Assembly (NCBI RefSeq): GCF_001640805.2
Contig: NC_066836.1
Span: 1,573,798 to 1,637,797 of the forward strand
Reading direction: 5' to 3'
Length of the DNA: 64,000 nucleotides
Origin: Lates calcarifer
Taxonomy: Eukaryota > Chordata > Actinopteri > Centropomidae
Both the position numbers and the translations under genes were made by a program. This document shows, piece after piece, positions 47,456 to 60,727 of this stretch. How positions within the stretch are numbered: the first letter of the stretch is position 1; the number at the start of each line of letters is the position of its first letter. A model generated the notes under the pieces. That model was not told the origin of the DNA and made no database searches. It worked only from the letters and a program-made list of their open reading frames with translations.

Positions 47456-47740
47456 CGGCTCGGAGGAGCAGAAGAAGCCTTCCGGCCCTCCTCCCGGGGA
47501 CTTATTGGACCAAGGCACCGGGGGAGCGGACAAGGATGGCGCCCTGCTGCTGGTGGCTCCGGGCCGGGATGAATACAAGCGGGGCTCTCAGGGCATCGGC
47601 ATCGGGCTGCTGGCCAAGACCCCCCTGAACTACACCCGGCCGACCAAGAGGAATAACATCCGTAAGAGGAGGATCCAGAACCTGATCTACGACGCGCTGG
47701 AGAGGCCGAGAGGATGGGCGCTGCTCTACCACGCGTTCGT
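47427..47740 (+). CDS. kcnq3: Voltage-gated potassium channel subunit Kv7.3, first coding exon (partial gene)
   Basis: KCNQ3 is a plasma-membrane channel subunit that pairs with KCNQ2 to carry the neuronal M-current. This exon encodes the cytoplasmic N-terminus up to the start of membrane segment S1: 104 whole codons plus two bases, then a strong GTAAGT donor at 47741. It begins MGLRSR in a good Kozak context (ACCATGG), has an acidic-basic variable stretch ([15 protein letters not shown]), then the diagnostic [24 protein letters not shown] and ALLYHAF segments that match human KCNQ3 ([27 protein letters not shown]). A short insertion ([13 protein letters not shown]) is longer than in human. 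The S1-S6 channel, pore and C-terminal calmodulin region must lie beyond the window. It is not KCNQ2 or KCNQ5, whose N-termini differ. Confidence 0.96.
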
Positions 47741-47759
47741 GTAAGTACATGAAACAGCG

Positions 47760-47776
47760 TTTTTTTTTTTTTTTTA
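47760..47776. repeat. Poly-T run after the kcnq3 exon 1 donor
   Basis: About 16 T residues 20 bases into intron 1, immediately downstream of the donor site; U-rich runs in this place can aid U1/TIA-type donor recognition. Confidence 0.85.
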
Positions 47777-48867
47777 CAACTTGTGCGGTTAACGATGGTT
47801 TACTGAGCAGAGTCCTCAGTCTGCAGCAGAGTCCAGAGGCTCAGGAACCAGTGGAGTCACTTTGTTGCAGCAGTTTCCAGTCCATTAATGAAGGCTGCTC
47901 CTCCACTGCTGAGGAGTCCAGTCAGAGTGTAACCTAATATTACAGTGGGAAATGAATCGTTTCCTCCTCAGTGTCACTGGAGCTGCTTGGTTTGCAGCCT
48001 CACACCCAGGGTCTGAGCCCTGGGCCGGTCTGAGCCCCGGGCCGGTCCCCACTGATTCCACTTCTCGTCTGAGTCGAGGTTTTTCAGCTGAGTCTGGACC
48101 CTGGTTGTGGACAGGCAGGTTTTCATGTGGAGCCTTCTGCTTCCAAAACTTTTGAAGCCACTTAAACCCACCAAACTTACAGGCTGATGAAACGTGCTGC
48201 AGGGCTGTTGGTTGTTGGTTGAGCTGCTCCTGACCCTGTGCTCGTTTCGTTTAGCTGTGATTAACAGCTGGTGTCGTACTAAAGGAATCAGTGCACAGTT
48301 TGTCTCAGGTCACATTTCATCCACTTCACAGCGAGCACAGAGTTGGTGGTTTGCAAGTTAAAAGAAGTGAAGACGTCAGTGTTTAATCAAAGAGTGAAAG
48401 TTTCTCAGAAGACTGGAGGTCTGATATTTATTTCTTTTGTCTTTAAAACCCAAAGATGTTCAGTTTACGATGATGTAAAACAGAGAAGCAGCAGCCGTCA
48501 CATTAGAGAAGCAGAAAACCTCTTTGTGTTTTAGCTTGAAAAGAACTCATGATGAGTCTGATTACAGCAGCTGCTGATTATTGGATTAATCAGCTGATTA
48601 TTTTCAGCTGTAAACTGTTTCAACAGAAACAGCCCTGACACTCCTTAGAAATGATTACAAGTTCTAACACGATGTGAACGCTGTTTAATCCGTCACTTTG
48701 CCTCCTGGTTGTTTGTGGTAAATAAATATATTGATTGTTCAGAGCTGAGGCTGATTCTGGTTCAGTTTTACCTCCACACCGATGACGGCCTCCACATACA
48801 GTATTATAACACCATATCTCAGTGACAGCCTGACTCGGAGTCAGAGATGAAATGAGTCAGTTTTGAT

Positions 48868-49095
48868 GATCAAAGGTCAAAGGTCAAGGTCACGGTGACT
48901 TCACAAAATCCATTTTTGGCCACAACTCAAGAATTCATTCGTTAATTTTGACAAAATTTCACACAAATGTCAAACAGGATGAAATGACGATATTCTGACT
49001 TTTTATATGCAAAGGGTCAAAGGTCAGCTTCACTGTGACATCACAACGTTCAGCAAAAACACTTGTACTTTACTCACAGTAACACAGTAATGTCA
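48868..49095. repeat. Dispersed repeat fragment with AGGTCA half-sites
   Basis: It contains AGGTCA-A-AGGTCA followed directly by AGGTCACGGTGACTT, then GGCCACAACTCAAGAAT and, 130 bases on, GGGTCA-A-AGGTCA with CACTGTGACATCAC. From memory, 'aaaggtcaaggtcactgtgacctcac' is a frequent dispersed repeat in fish genomes. Confidence 0.55.
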
Positions 49096-51298
49096 CAGTG
49101 ACAGGACTCATCGCTGTGCAGAAGTATTTACTTGCACTACTGTAAGTGCCTGAAATACTTTGACTTTTCATCCAAATGTTAGTGTTAGTTTCTAGGTTTG
49201 GAGAAGAGTTCCTCATCCTTAGTTCCAGGCTGTGAAGTTGCATCGCTGTGTTCAGGGGCTGTAAAATCTGTCAGCTGTAGTTAACAGGAATCATCTTCCA
49301 GAGAGACGAGATGAAGGTCTGTCAGTGTGAGTCCAGCTGAATCCAGTCAGGCTGTGATTTAATCAAACAGCAGCTCATTAATCGTTTCGCCCTCGATCTG
49401 ATTATCGCCGCTGTTTTCAGAGGTCTGAGAGCTGATTGGACGCTCGGCCTGTTTCTCTCTGATGATGATGTTGTGTCGTGAAGCAGTGATTAATATTTTC
49501 GGCCTGCAGCTCCGAGCTGCTGAACCTTTCCCTCGGTCAGAGCTGTTTGGATACGTTTCAGCTGTCCTGTCACATAAACGCTGAGGTTTTGCCGTCTGCT
49601 TTGTCCATCTGCCAGAATGACAGTCGATACCAGCGGGCAGGAAATACCTTTTGTTTGTTTGTTTTTTGGTCACTGTTGTTCCAGATGGTGGTTTTGTTGC
49701 TGCCACAGCTGAAACCAGCAAGAAACGATCTGCTTCTTCTTCACTTCCTTTCTAACAGGCAGCCAGTTTTAGCTCCTGACAGACGTGTATATGTGCAAAG
49801 ATTAACAAATCATTTCATGTTCATAATTCAGTCTTGCACCTCCCCACACACGGCTTCATGATCGTTGTGTAGTTCAGTTTCATTCTGAGAAAGTATTTCA
49901 GCTGTAATTATGTAGGATTTTGTTGTTTTGGTTGTTTATTGTTGCTGTTGATGATTAGTAACTAAAATAACTTAAATTACCAGTAAAGTTTAGTTGAAAT
50001 TACATTTTTGATAAGTTTTGATGTTTTAAGTTCAGTCACAAACTTTTATTGGACTCTGATTCAAAATATTCATGTTCTTCTTTTTCTCAAAAAACATGTC
50101 AGCTGTAGCTTTTGACCAGAGGTGGGAGAAAAAATTCACTTAAGTACTGCGATCCTTTTTAATCACCACATTTACTCCTGCGCTAATGTAACAGCTAGCA
50201 GCTAGTTGGTTAGCTAGCCAGTTAGCATGTTAGCATTAGCACTGAAATTGGAGAGCTGTTGAAAACAGTGGCCCAAAGTTATCAGTGTCCTGCTCAGTGA
50301 ATAAGTCCTCGTGGTTTGCAGCTGCCCGGTAACAGTTTAACATCTGGCTGCTAAATGCTAACTGCTAAATGCTAACTAATTATCTGTTGACTGGGCCGAG
50401 CTGGACTCTTCAGAATAAAAGCACCAGTGATTCTCCTTTCATTCATTTTATTATACAGTACTTTATTCACCTTTACGTTACTTTACACCGGAGTGTTAGT
50501 AGATACCTCCTGTAGAAATAAAGAGATTAATGTGAAGCTGCAGCAGAAAACATGAGTGAGTGAATTGTAACTGAACCAAGTCTTTCAGTGTTAACACAGT
50601 AAATGATCAAACTGGAGGAATGTTGACCACAGCAGTTCCACATAAACCAAACAGAAGTCCAGACACAGAGAGCATCTACATCAGCCTGATTTATCAGTGC
50701 AGAACCAAACACTGGGTCTCCACTGTTTCAGTCTTTGTGTGTCTATAACTTGTCAGGCAGAGTCTGGTGTGCACAGAAGCCCTTCCTCTGATCCTGGTTA
50801 GTGGTCTAGCAGATGATTTTGGTTTAACGTGAATGAGGCTCAGTTTGAATGCAGCCTGTTGGGAAGTCCGTCCTGACAGTCTGAACTCAGGGCGATAAAA
50901 TCCTCGGTGACGTTCTGACTGAGGCGACACGTTTCTTTATTTTCCTCTCGGCTCATTAACCCAGAGACGACAGAGGAAAACACTTTGTGATCAGACGAGT
51001 CTGACTCATCCTTCAGCTCATCGCGTGTCTCGTGCTCGAGCGACAACACAACATATGCAGCGTCCAATATGGCTGCTCCATATGGGCTCCTGGTGTCAGA
51101 CCATGAATTACACTTAGAGGAAATTTGGCCTTGTGTCAGCTGACGTCCTGTCCGAGTGAATCTGATGTTAATTTTGAATCCAGAGCTCGTCTCCGTCTCT
51201 GATGTGTCATGAAGCAGAGAGGTGATATCAGCTGTGGGGTGACGCGAGGTCGGGGTAAACTGAGGTGATTTGTTGACTGCTGCAGTGTTTAAATCAGA

Positions 51299-51302
<4 letters not shown>

Positions 51303-51332
<30 letters not shown>
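51303..51332. repeat. (GT)n microsatellite
   Basis: About 15 perfect GT units in kcnq3 intron 1. Confidence 0.95.
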
Positions 51333-51335
<3 letters not shown>

Positions 51336-52786
51336 CTGATAGTATTTGAATTTACACCTAAAGACCTTTATGTAGTTCAAAAATACGCTCACAAAAAACT
51401 GAATTATTAATTAAAGGGTCAGTTTACACAAAGTAAAACACATATTTATCATTTAAAGATGGAGGATAAAGCTGGTATCATGTGTGTTAAAGATAGATCT
51501 TATTCCTCTGAGTTCTGTTGTTGTCTAAAAACTCAGTGAGACACACTTTTCTCTGCGATCGAAAAGTTCAGAGACTGTGTCTGTATACATATATATTTTA
51601 AAATATATATATTTTACCAGACTCACATAAAACCTCACACAGTCACAGTCAAAACAAACGAGTTACAGATGTCGTCACGTCAGATCTGCGGCTGCTTTAA
51701 ACCACAGTTTAGCTTCACTGGAACTCTTTGGGTGTTAAGTGACTTGCTCAAGGGCACTTCAGTAGTTTGTGTTGACAGCAGGGGAAGCGTTACTCACACG
51801 CTTCACCCACAGATTATGATGCATAGGCATCACTTCAGTGTGACACATGTATAGGAAGGAGAGGCAAGTGGGACGGGGATTAAAGAGCAGAAACAGATGG
51901 GTGGACTGAGATAAAGAATCAAGGAAAAACACAGAAATATGAAGAGGAGAGAGATGTGGTGTTGCCAGAAAACCAGAAACCCAGCGTCAGATTTTAAATG
52001 TGAAAACTCTATAAAAAATGAAGATATTGTTGAAGTAAAAGGCAGTAAAATCACAAACATAGACCTGCATAATAATCCAGATTCCTCCAAGTGGTTCTTC
52101 ATTTTGAATTCTCTGAGTCTGATCTGATTCAGGAGGTCAAAACGTCTGTTTAACAGTGACAGACCAGCACTTTGACTGACAACCTGCATCATTCAGTTTA
52201 AGATGGCAGCAGTATCCTTCTTTATTCTAACCCTCAGGGGTTTTGATATCAGCTGGGTGGGTTTGGATCACTTGAACAGCGACAGCCGCTGGACGAGGCT
52301 TTAAACTGTCCCCTGGAAAAATGAGGAGGTTTCCATCCTCTGTGAATAATGATGCAGGATACAAGACGATAGAAGAGACAGTAGAGGTTACAGTAGAATT
52401 TGCTGGAAGCTGCATGAGGAACATACTGAATCATCTGTTGTTTAACTTGCAGGACACTGTTATAACACAGGAGACTTCAATGTCTGACTGTCATAAGAGA
52501 ACAATTTGCATCTCTAGTTTTGTTTGTGTTTGTGGACTTTAAACTGAGCTTCAGACTAGAAATATGAGCGGTCACTTCAAACAGAGACTCCGGCTCAGAA
52601 GTCCCATGATCCTCTGGGCCCTGTACGCCTGTTCAGTACTCTTTACATGGGTGTAAATTCACGTGCTTGATAAATAATTGTAGGTGTTTTCCTCGACTGA
52701 TGACAGTGAAGGTGGTGTTAAAAAGCTGTACAGCTGTATTTCCTCCTCTTCTTCTTCTTCTTTTATCAGTTCCAGGCCTCGTGTGT

Positions 52787-52800
52787 GCGCCCCCTGCAGG
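52787..52800 (+). promoter_or_regulatory. CTCF-like motif in kcnq3 intron 1
   Basis: GCGCCCCCTGCAGG matches the reverse CTCF core (GCGCCCCCTGGTGG) at 12 of 14 positions. Function is unproven. Confidence 0.3.
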
Positions 52801-55800
52801 TGGCTCTGTGAGGGAATGTCAGGCTGCTGAAGTATCAGATTCGAGCTCCCATCACAGGACTGAGGAACTGTAGTGCCAAAATTTTGGTTACCATAACAAC
52901 AGTGTGGAGAGAGTGAAATCAGATCCACAGTGGAGGCTGGGAGTCAGGTAGAGCGAGCATGTGTGAAAGCAGAGAGAGAGAGAGAGATAAACAGAGACAG
53001 ATAGAGATGTGGAGGGTGAGCGGGGGAAACACGAGATGTTCGACATCAGCAGTTTCGGTGGCAGATCAGTGGTGAACCTTGGCCTCGTCCTGGCGTCCAG
53101 ACAACCCTGACAGGAGAGCTCCTTCCCAGAATGCACGGCTGTATAATTCCCATCCCTCTCTCTCTTTTTGATACCCATGTCGTGCTCTCTCGTCCCTCCC
53201 TCCCTTCACTTCTCAACAATGTCGATGTCTTTGCTTTTTACTGGAAAACAGCAGCAGCAGCTGCAGATCAGTCCGATGAAAACCCTGCATCATCAGTGCT
53301 GGTGATTTTCCTGCTCTCAGATCAGTTTGAAGGATTACACCTGAAGGCCTCCAGCTCCTCACGCTCATAACAGCCTTTCATAACCTTCTGAATTAACATC
53401 AGACATCCCACTAAAACAAGGCTGTTGGTCTTCAACACCAACACACTGTGGAAATGGACACGTTTAAAACATGTCTCGTCTCCACCTTATTTAAGATTCA
53501 ACCTCCCAAAGCCTAAGTACAGGACTTTAAATGAAAGGAAACTGCATGAAATGATGCAGAAATGATGCACAGGACAGTTAGATTTTTCCATGATGCAATC
53601 CTGCAGCCATAAAGAAATAACGATATGATATTAATATTTCTCTCAGTGAACGTGTGATGGAGCTTTAATAAGGTGCACACACAGAAAGAACTGATACCTC
53701 TGATGTGGTTAAACAGATAGATCTCATTTACACTGAAACTGAAAATAATCCTCAGAACTTCAGAGAGATTTCAGAACCATGGACAGCGACCACATTACAA
53801 AGACTGAGCAGGAATATGAGGAAATGACAAAGAAAACAATAAAATTAGTGCTGAAGTGATAAGTGAATGAATGCTTCAGTCAGTTGATAGAAACATAATA
53901 AGTTTTGATCAGACAAAACGAGACACTCAGGACTTGTGATTGGTATTTTTATTTACCAAACAATAAAGGAATTAACTGAAAAAGTAAAGTAAGAAAATGT
54001 TCATTCACCTTTGAAACACGAGTTTGTCAAAAATCCAGTTTGATGTTGAGATAATAAAACTGGTTAGATTCAGCTCTGAATAATAAAATAAAGACGATAA
54101 CATTTAAAGGTTAAATATAACCATACTGTCTCTCAGATTTATCAGCTCAGATTTCTGCTCAATATTTCTCATCAGAACTTCATTTAAATTCTCTGCGATC
54201 GGTGTCAAACTGAAACAAAAGCTGAAAGCTGACGATTCTCCGACGAGTTTCTGATCCACACTCAATCGGCTCTGATTCTGCTGAGCCCGCAGAATCTATT
54301 TCTGCCCCGTAGAAAAACGGCTGTGTGCGTAATTACCTCAAACCTCAGCAAATTACCATCTGAATTCAGGCTGAACAAGATTAATGTCACACTTTAATGT
54401 CACATCTGTGTCTCCGGGCGCAGCCGCTGTCTTCTTTCTCAGAACAACACATTATGCATTCAGTAACAGGCAGAGTGGTCATGTTGTTAACTTCCTATCT
54501 GTGAAAACGGCCATGCAGGCTCCAGAGGCTGAGAAATGTGTTTCCCCTGCTGATGTGTCCTTGTTTTGTCCTCGGCTTGAATTGTTTTGTTACTGCACGA
54601 GTCAGTTGGGTGGAAATGTTCTCAATAAATCAACAAACAGGCCTGAAAATTCCTCGTAGCCTGAAGAAATGTGCTGTTTCAGTTTTCCGTCAGCTTCAGA
54701 TTTGGGGTGTTATGACAGCAGTCGTCAGTTTTGTGCCTCACCGGCACCGAACAAACCTCTTTTTATGAACAATCATGTTGTTATTTTTTATTTCCGCTGT
54801 AATCAAGCCTTTCTCAGGCTCCTGTTCTGGGTGGGAGTTTAGTCTCCTCCAGAGTTTGGTATTTCCTTAAGTAGGAGATTTCTGACACTTTAGCAGCAAA
54901 CTTCACCGACCGTATTAAAGTTCAGACGGACACCGGAGTCTTTGCTCGTGGCTTAAACTGACCCGATCAAACTGCTGTATGGGAGGTGGAAGCTGGGAGC
55001 GCTGTGTGCAGCTCATTAGGGCCGATGAGCACTCATTAGCAATTAGTAACTCTAAATAGCGCTCGGCAGCAGATTCCACAGGGCGAGAGCCATTTGGTGG
55101 CGGTGCACATCGGCTGAGAGCGAGGAGTTAATTGAGCTCACAGCTCGATGACTCAAAAGGAAGCAGTCTTGGAGCTTGTGTTGCCTTTGGCCTGGAAACA
55201 GTAACAGGATTGAAGTTTTGGAGATCATCTTTAATATTTGGACTGAAAGATCAGCTGCTGATATGAGTGAGTTTCAGGATCCTCAGAGCCTGAGGATTTG
55301 ATCTGAAGTGTCGGGCTGACAGATTGTTGTTGAGAGGCCGATGGTTTGATCCCTGTAGAAACTGCAGAAAAGGCTGCGTCAGGGCTCCTCACTGTTAGAA
55401 AAACTGATTTTTGTAGACTCACCATTTTCCTCCAACAGTGAAGCGTGAGTTATATTTTACAAAATGAAGCCCTGGTCTTCAGTACAGACCTCGGTGTTTG
55501 TCACTGAAAGATGTGCAGTGTTTGCTGCATCACAACACTGATGACTTTGTCCGACAATGCGTCAGTAAATGTGCTTGTGGCTTCGGACTGAACAGTCGTA
55601 TCTTCTGATGAGAACCCAGAATACGTCGATACGTCTGTTGGACTGGACCAAAGAGATGATGTGTTTACTGACCGCAGTAAAACTGGAGACTCCTGTTTTG
55701 ATGATTTAGATCCAAAGACGTTCCCTCTGTGGAGTTTCACCAGAGCCCTGTGTTTGTGTTTACCAGGCTTGGATTGGGTTCAGGGTTTCCTAATGGACTC

Positions 55801-56382
55801 TGTGGTTGTGGTCGTTCAGAGTAATGACAGTTATATTTTATATTGGACCGGTGGGAGAGTCATTCAGTGGCGGCTGAAATTTAAGGTCGAGGCTCAATTA
55901 ACTAGAAATTTCATCTAATGCTGAGTCTGATGTTGGTGTGTGTGTGTGTGTGAGTGAGACTGGTTTTAGATGCTTTGTATAATTCATGACATGAAAACCA
56001 GAATAAAATTAAAAGAGAGACAGACAGTCTGTTTGTTGTGGTAAAAACATCTCACCCTCTCATCACCATCAACATCAACTAAATATCTGTTTACAGAACT
56101 CGTACGTGAACATTACTGAAACCTGAGAAAGAACAAAGGTCTGCAGCCCTGTTCACTGTCACAGGTCTGAGCTTTGTAGGCGTCAATAAAAACAGGGACG
56201 TCCTCTTCCTATAAAACCCGGTACATCCAGGGAAATAAGAAAATACATTTACTCTTGTTACTGTAATAGAGTCTGTATAATAGAGTTTATACTGTAAGAA
56301 CAGTATGACAGAAAATATTTGTAGTTTTGAAACCTTGACTTTTTCAAACCGCAGTGTGTCTACAGAGGACATGAACCAAAGA

Positions 56383-56552
56383 AAGATTTGAGCATTTGTT
56401 ACTGTTGTGGGCTGGTTAACGTCCTAAAGCCTCCAGTGCATCTGATAGCCTTTTAAACATTAGACTCTGTGTTTCCTCAGAAGTCAGGACAGATTTCAGT
56501 CAGTCAACAGCACCAACTCAAGAAACTGTACAGAAACAATCAGCTCCAGTGA
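56383..56552. repeat. Dispersed repeat in kcnq3 intron 1, first copy
   Basis: Shares, in order, AAAGATTTGAGCA, GCATCTGATAG, CTGTGTTTCCTCAGAA and AAACTGTACAGAAACAATCAG with the segment at 59193-59301, separated by small indels. The class is not recognised. Confidence 0.65.
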
Positions 56553-59192
56553 AAAAAGTACTTCAGTCATTGTTGGAAACTTCTCCAACACTCTCCTCTG
56601 TAAACTCTGCTGTGAAAACCTGAGCTAACTGCAACACCTCCAAACATCTAGAGCTTGTGGGAAATAAATATTGAATAAACAATGATAATTTAATTCTGCC
56701 ATCCTAACCATCCTTAGCTGAACATCACATGTAACGGTTCAGAAACTGAAATCATGGAGCACATGTCCACTATCTTATCTCATGATACAGGAACAGAACC
56801 ACCATGATGGAGTGATCGCTCGTAGACTGGATTTTAGTTTTTAGTGCAGTGCTAACCTGCTGTTTCTGGGTGATGTGGGCTGAGATGCTGAGTTCTCACT
56901 TATCAGGAAATAAGCTGTGTGTTTCATGCTTGACTAGTAGGAAGAAAGCAGCTGTTCCTGGATCAGTGCTGCAGGTCCGAGTCGTTGACGTGGCTGAGAA
57001 GCAGCTGTTGTTTGCTCCTGAAGCTCAGCCTGAAGCGAGGTTCCTCTCCTCGTGTTGTTCGTCCTGCAGCAGAGAGAGAGCAGAGCCTGCAGTCGCTCTG
57101 ACAGTCTGAACCTACATGTTCATTTAGGAGTCACTCCCACTGAGCTGGCCGAGAGCCGAGGTGATGGAGCTGCTGCTGCTGCTGCGAGGAAGTTACTGTC
57201 TGCTGCCAGAGCCATGTGACTGTTGAAAGTTTAGATGTGAGTTTCATGTAAATCTGCTGCTGTTTTATCTGAAGAAACAAACGGTCGTGACAGCTTCTAA
57301 CATCATGAAACTGAGGAATCGACTGTGTTTGGATTTATTTGTTATTGCTGAATCGATGGAGGTGACGAGTCAGGTTTTTATGAGCTGAAACGTTCCTCTG
57401 CTCTGCTGGGAATCGTCTTTAAAGCCTCCGTCTTGTCCTGATGAGTGGACGGTATATGACCAGCTGTCAAAAGGCACTTATCTGTGCAGAAAAATGGCTC
57501 TCATGATGGTGGATCAGGAGGTCATAAGAGACATAATGAAGCCCTCAGGTGTTACTCAGCGGGGTGTTAACGCAGCAGGAAAAGCGTGGAGTGTGTCAGC
57601 GTTGACTTTGTATCACACACTCAGCTCCACACTGGCTTCATCCTGTTTTTACTGCACACTGACTGAAGCTACAGATCAGTGATGCTGGTGAAAAGCACCA
57701 TTACTGCTAAATAATGTAACAGACGGTGGAGTGTGTGCTTTTTTTGGGCTAAATCTTCCCCTCAGAGGAGTGGTTTGTTCAGAAATAACATCCATCCATC
57801 TTTTATTTTTAACAAAATGAACCAAATTAAAGCGACAGTGACAGTCAGTGGCTTAAACTGCTGGAATCAGTCTTTTGATCACTTAATGTTAAGGCGACGA
57901 GGAAGCTAACGTTCACTCAGCCTCAGGTTGATGAAGCTCAGTCAGTGAACACATCGTCCTCTGGAAACCCTGCTTTCATTTAACTCAGGATAGATTAGTG
58001 GTTACTGACCCAGCATAAATGTCCGTGTAGCTTCTCAGTCATCCGGGTCGTGGTCGTCAACTGGACTCAAGGACATTTCACCTCTCATCTGTCCAGAAGT
58101 CCAGTTACCTCCAACACCTAGGACCAGAATTATTGAAGAAAATTTAGCAACAATAAAGTATAAAACTTAATTTGCCAATAAATTCGACCTTTGTTGACCA
58201 GCTGCCCTCATCAGTGAGACAAAGACTCAGTAGCTAATACATTTTCAGCAAGTTTAGAAAGTTATAACAGAGCCTGGTTAGGTTTAGATAAAGTTTAGTT
58301 TAGTCGTTTGTAGAAGCCAGAACATGAACTGTGGTGTTGAAGCGGCGGGTCTGAGTCTATGGATACTGTTCTTCTTCTCCAGAGTGTTTCAAAGACATGA
58401 AGGAAAGAATCGGACTTCATGCTGAGTGTAAACAGTTTCTGTAGTAACATGTTCATCAGTGTGACGTGCAGCAGATCTCAGATCAGATCTCCGACTGTTT
58501 GAACCCGTCGTCTCTCTGATGATCTTTCGCTCCATGTTTTGCGTCACGCCTGACAATCACTCATTTCATCTGTGACTCAGGATCCGATCCTCTCTGATCC
58601 ACATTAGTCCGGATGATTCGCCGTTTCCGTGACCAAACCGCGGGGACTCGCTGCGTCCCCCCCCCCGTATACAACCACACCAAACACCAGAGCTAATTGA
58701 ATTGTCCTGCTGTTATCAGTACATTTCCTCCTCTGATGCTCTCTCCATTCTCCCCTCCGTCCCATGCTTTATGATTCTTTTCCTCTGTTCCTCCCCCTGA
58801 CCCAGACGACTGTAATGTTCGTGGCGCCCAGAGCTCCAACCTCCAACCTCCCCCGAGGCAGTTTGCCTCAGGCCTCAGCCTGCAGAAGAATGATGCCGTC
58901 AGGCTTCGTTTACGTCAGGTGGAGCAGTTTCACACTCGTCCTCTGTCAGATTTTCAGTTTCAAACCTGTGAAAAACTGTCACTTTTCTCATTTAGAAGGT
59001 AAAAGTTCCAGTGGGACGTTAGAACGACAGATGTGCTGATGGTTCGTTTCTCCTGCACATCACTGACCTGTCTTTACTCCCGTTTCTCTGACTGTTAGTG
59101 GAATCTAATGAGAAAGATTTGGATTTTCTAAATCACAAACTGATATTTTGTGAATCATTGACAAGATACAGTGTCCAGCCTTTATGGTCCTG

Positions 59193-59301
59193 TTGAACCC
59201 AAAGATTTGAGCAGTATTTACTGCCCCCAAGGCATCTGATAGTATTCTCTCTGTGGCTCTGTTTCCTCAGAAACTGTACAGAAACAATCAGCTCAGGTTT
59301 A
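59193..59301. repeat. Dispersed repeat in kcnq3 intron 1, second copy
   Basis: Shorter copy of the repeat at 56383-56552 in the same orientation, ending in ACTGTACAGAAACAATCAGC. Confidence 0.65.
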
Positions 59302-60437
59302 CAGATTTATATCAATCTGTTGATTTTTCTTAGAAATGTTCGTCTTTGTTTATCTTTGAAATCACTTCCTCCCTCTGGGCTGGATTACAGATGACTAAGA
59401 GGTCATGAAAAGTGTATTTGTGCTCTCAGATGAATCAGTGACAGAGAGGTGAAGTTGCAGCAGTCACCACAAGAAAACAGGAAAAGTGTTTGTGAAGCTG
59501 AACCGACCAGATGACTGGACGTATTTAACGTTTCTAATCTGGCCGTGTGATTTGTCGGAGCGGCACAGCTGCAGGTTTAGCAGGTGGCTAACGATGATTT
59601 CTCAGCTCGTTTGTCTCAGAGGGAGACGTGGTTTACGGCTCAAACGGAGGATGCTGGGAAACAGAGTAATAAGTGATTTCCCCGAGTCTCATCAAAGATG
59701 AAGCATTACTCAGAGTTTTATTGTTATGATCGTCACCGGGCTCGGCTTCTCCTGAGAGTTTGGTAATTAACGGTCGGCCGGTGATGGATGGTGGTAGACG
59801 CCGGGCTCTGACCCTCTGTGTCGGCCTGATTCCAGAGCAAATGTTAAAGTCATCACGGAGAATAAATGATTGTGTTTAGGAGCAGGAGGCTGAGCTGTGT
59901 AAACAGATGGTGACGAGCAGAATGGGCGACGTTAAAGGTCAAATTACGGCCATTTTTCATTTTTATTTGGAAGCATAAAATTTCACAAAATGCTCTGGAA
60001 ATCGTCTGAGCGAAGGAATACTAAAAACCTAAACCTAAAACCTGTCCTCTAATCACACTGATGTATATTCAAGTGTTTGGATTTAATCAGTTAAAGATCG
60101 AAGAAGTGAGTGAAACAGGCTGTGATCGACTTGTGATTGGTGGATATTGCAGCTCCACCGGCCGATCGCTCCTGCACAGACTCTGGCTCTAAATGACGTC
60201 ACAAGAACAAAGATGGCAGCGCTCGTCTCCTGGATGTTTTGGCTTCATTTTATTGTAGAGTGGGAGGAGGTGGAGACGCGTCGGCCATCTTTATTTACAG
60301 ACGCAGAACCAGGTCGGACACGAGCGTCTCGATTCACTCTCTGTTTAGATTTTCGTAAAAATACTTGTTGTTGTCGTTTTCTAATTTCTCAGACAAACAC
60401 ATTTTCCTGTCGTCACTGAAACTGCTGATACCTCAAC

Positions 60438-60462
60438 CACACACACACACACACACACACAC
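60438..60462. repeat. (CA)n microsatellite
   Basis: About 12 perfect CA units. Confidence 0.95.
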
Positions 60463-60692
60463 AGATCTCTGATCACTGACAGGTTTCACTGCTGGTTAAT
60501 TTGATATCTCTCACACACACACACTCGTGCACACAGACAGGGATCAATAGGTGCAGGTGGAGCAGTCGGACCCTGAGGAGGATGATCTTACCGGGAGGAG
60601 AAAGGAGATCTGGCTTTTGTAAAGGGAAACCCCCTCTCCAATCCCACAATGCCTTTCTCTGCTGCTGCTGCTGCTGAACACCAAACCTCAGC

Positions 60693-60694
<2 letters not shown>

Positions 60695-60726
<32 letters not shown>
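60695..60726. repeat. (GT)n microsatellite
   Basis: About 16 perfect GT units; a (CTG)5-6 run precedes it at 60660-60676. Confidence 0.95.

Positions 60727-60727
<1 letters not shown>

Noticed and set aside
47048..47578. 176-codon minus-strand open frame over the kcnq3 first exon
   Set aside because: It is the antisense shadow of the GC-rich kcnq3 exon and its leader; the plus strand carries the clear KCNQ3 match.
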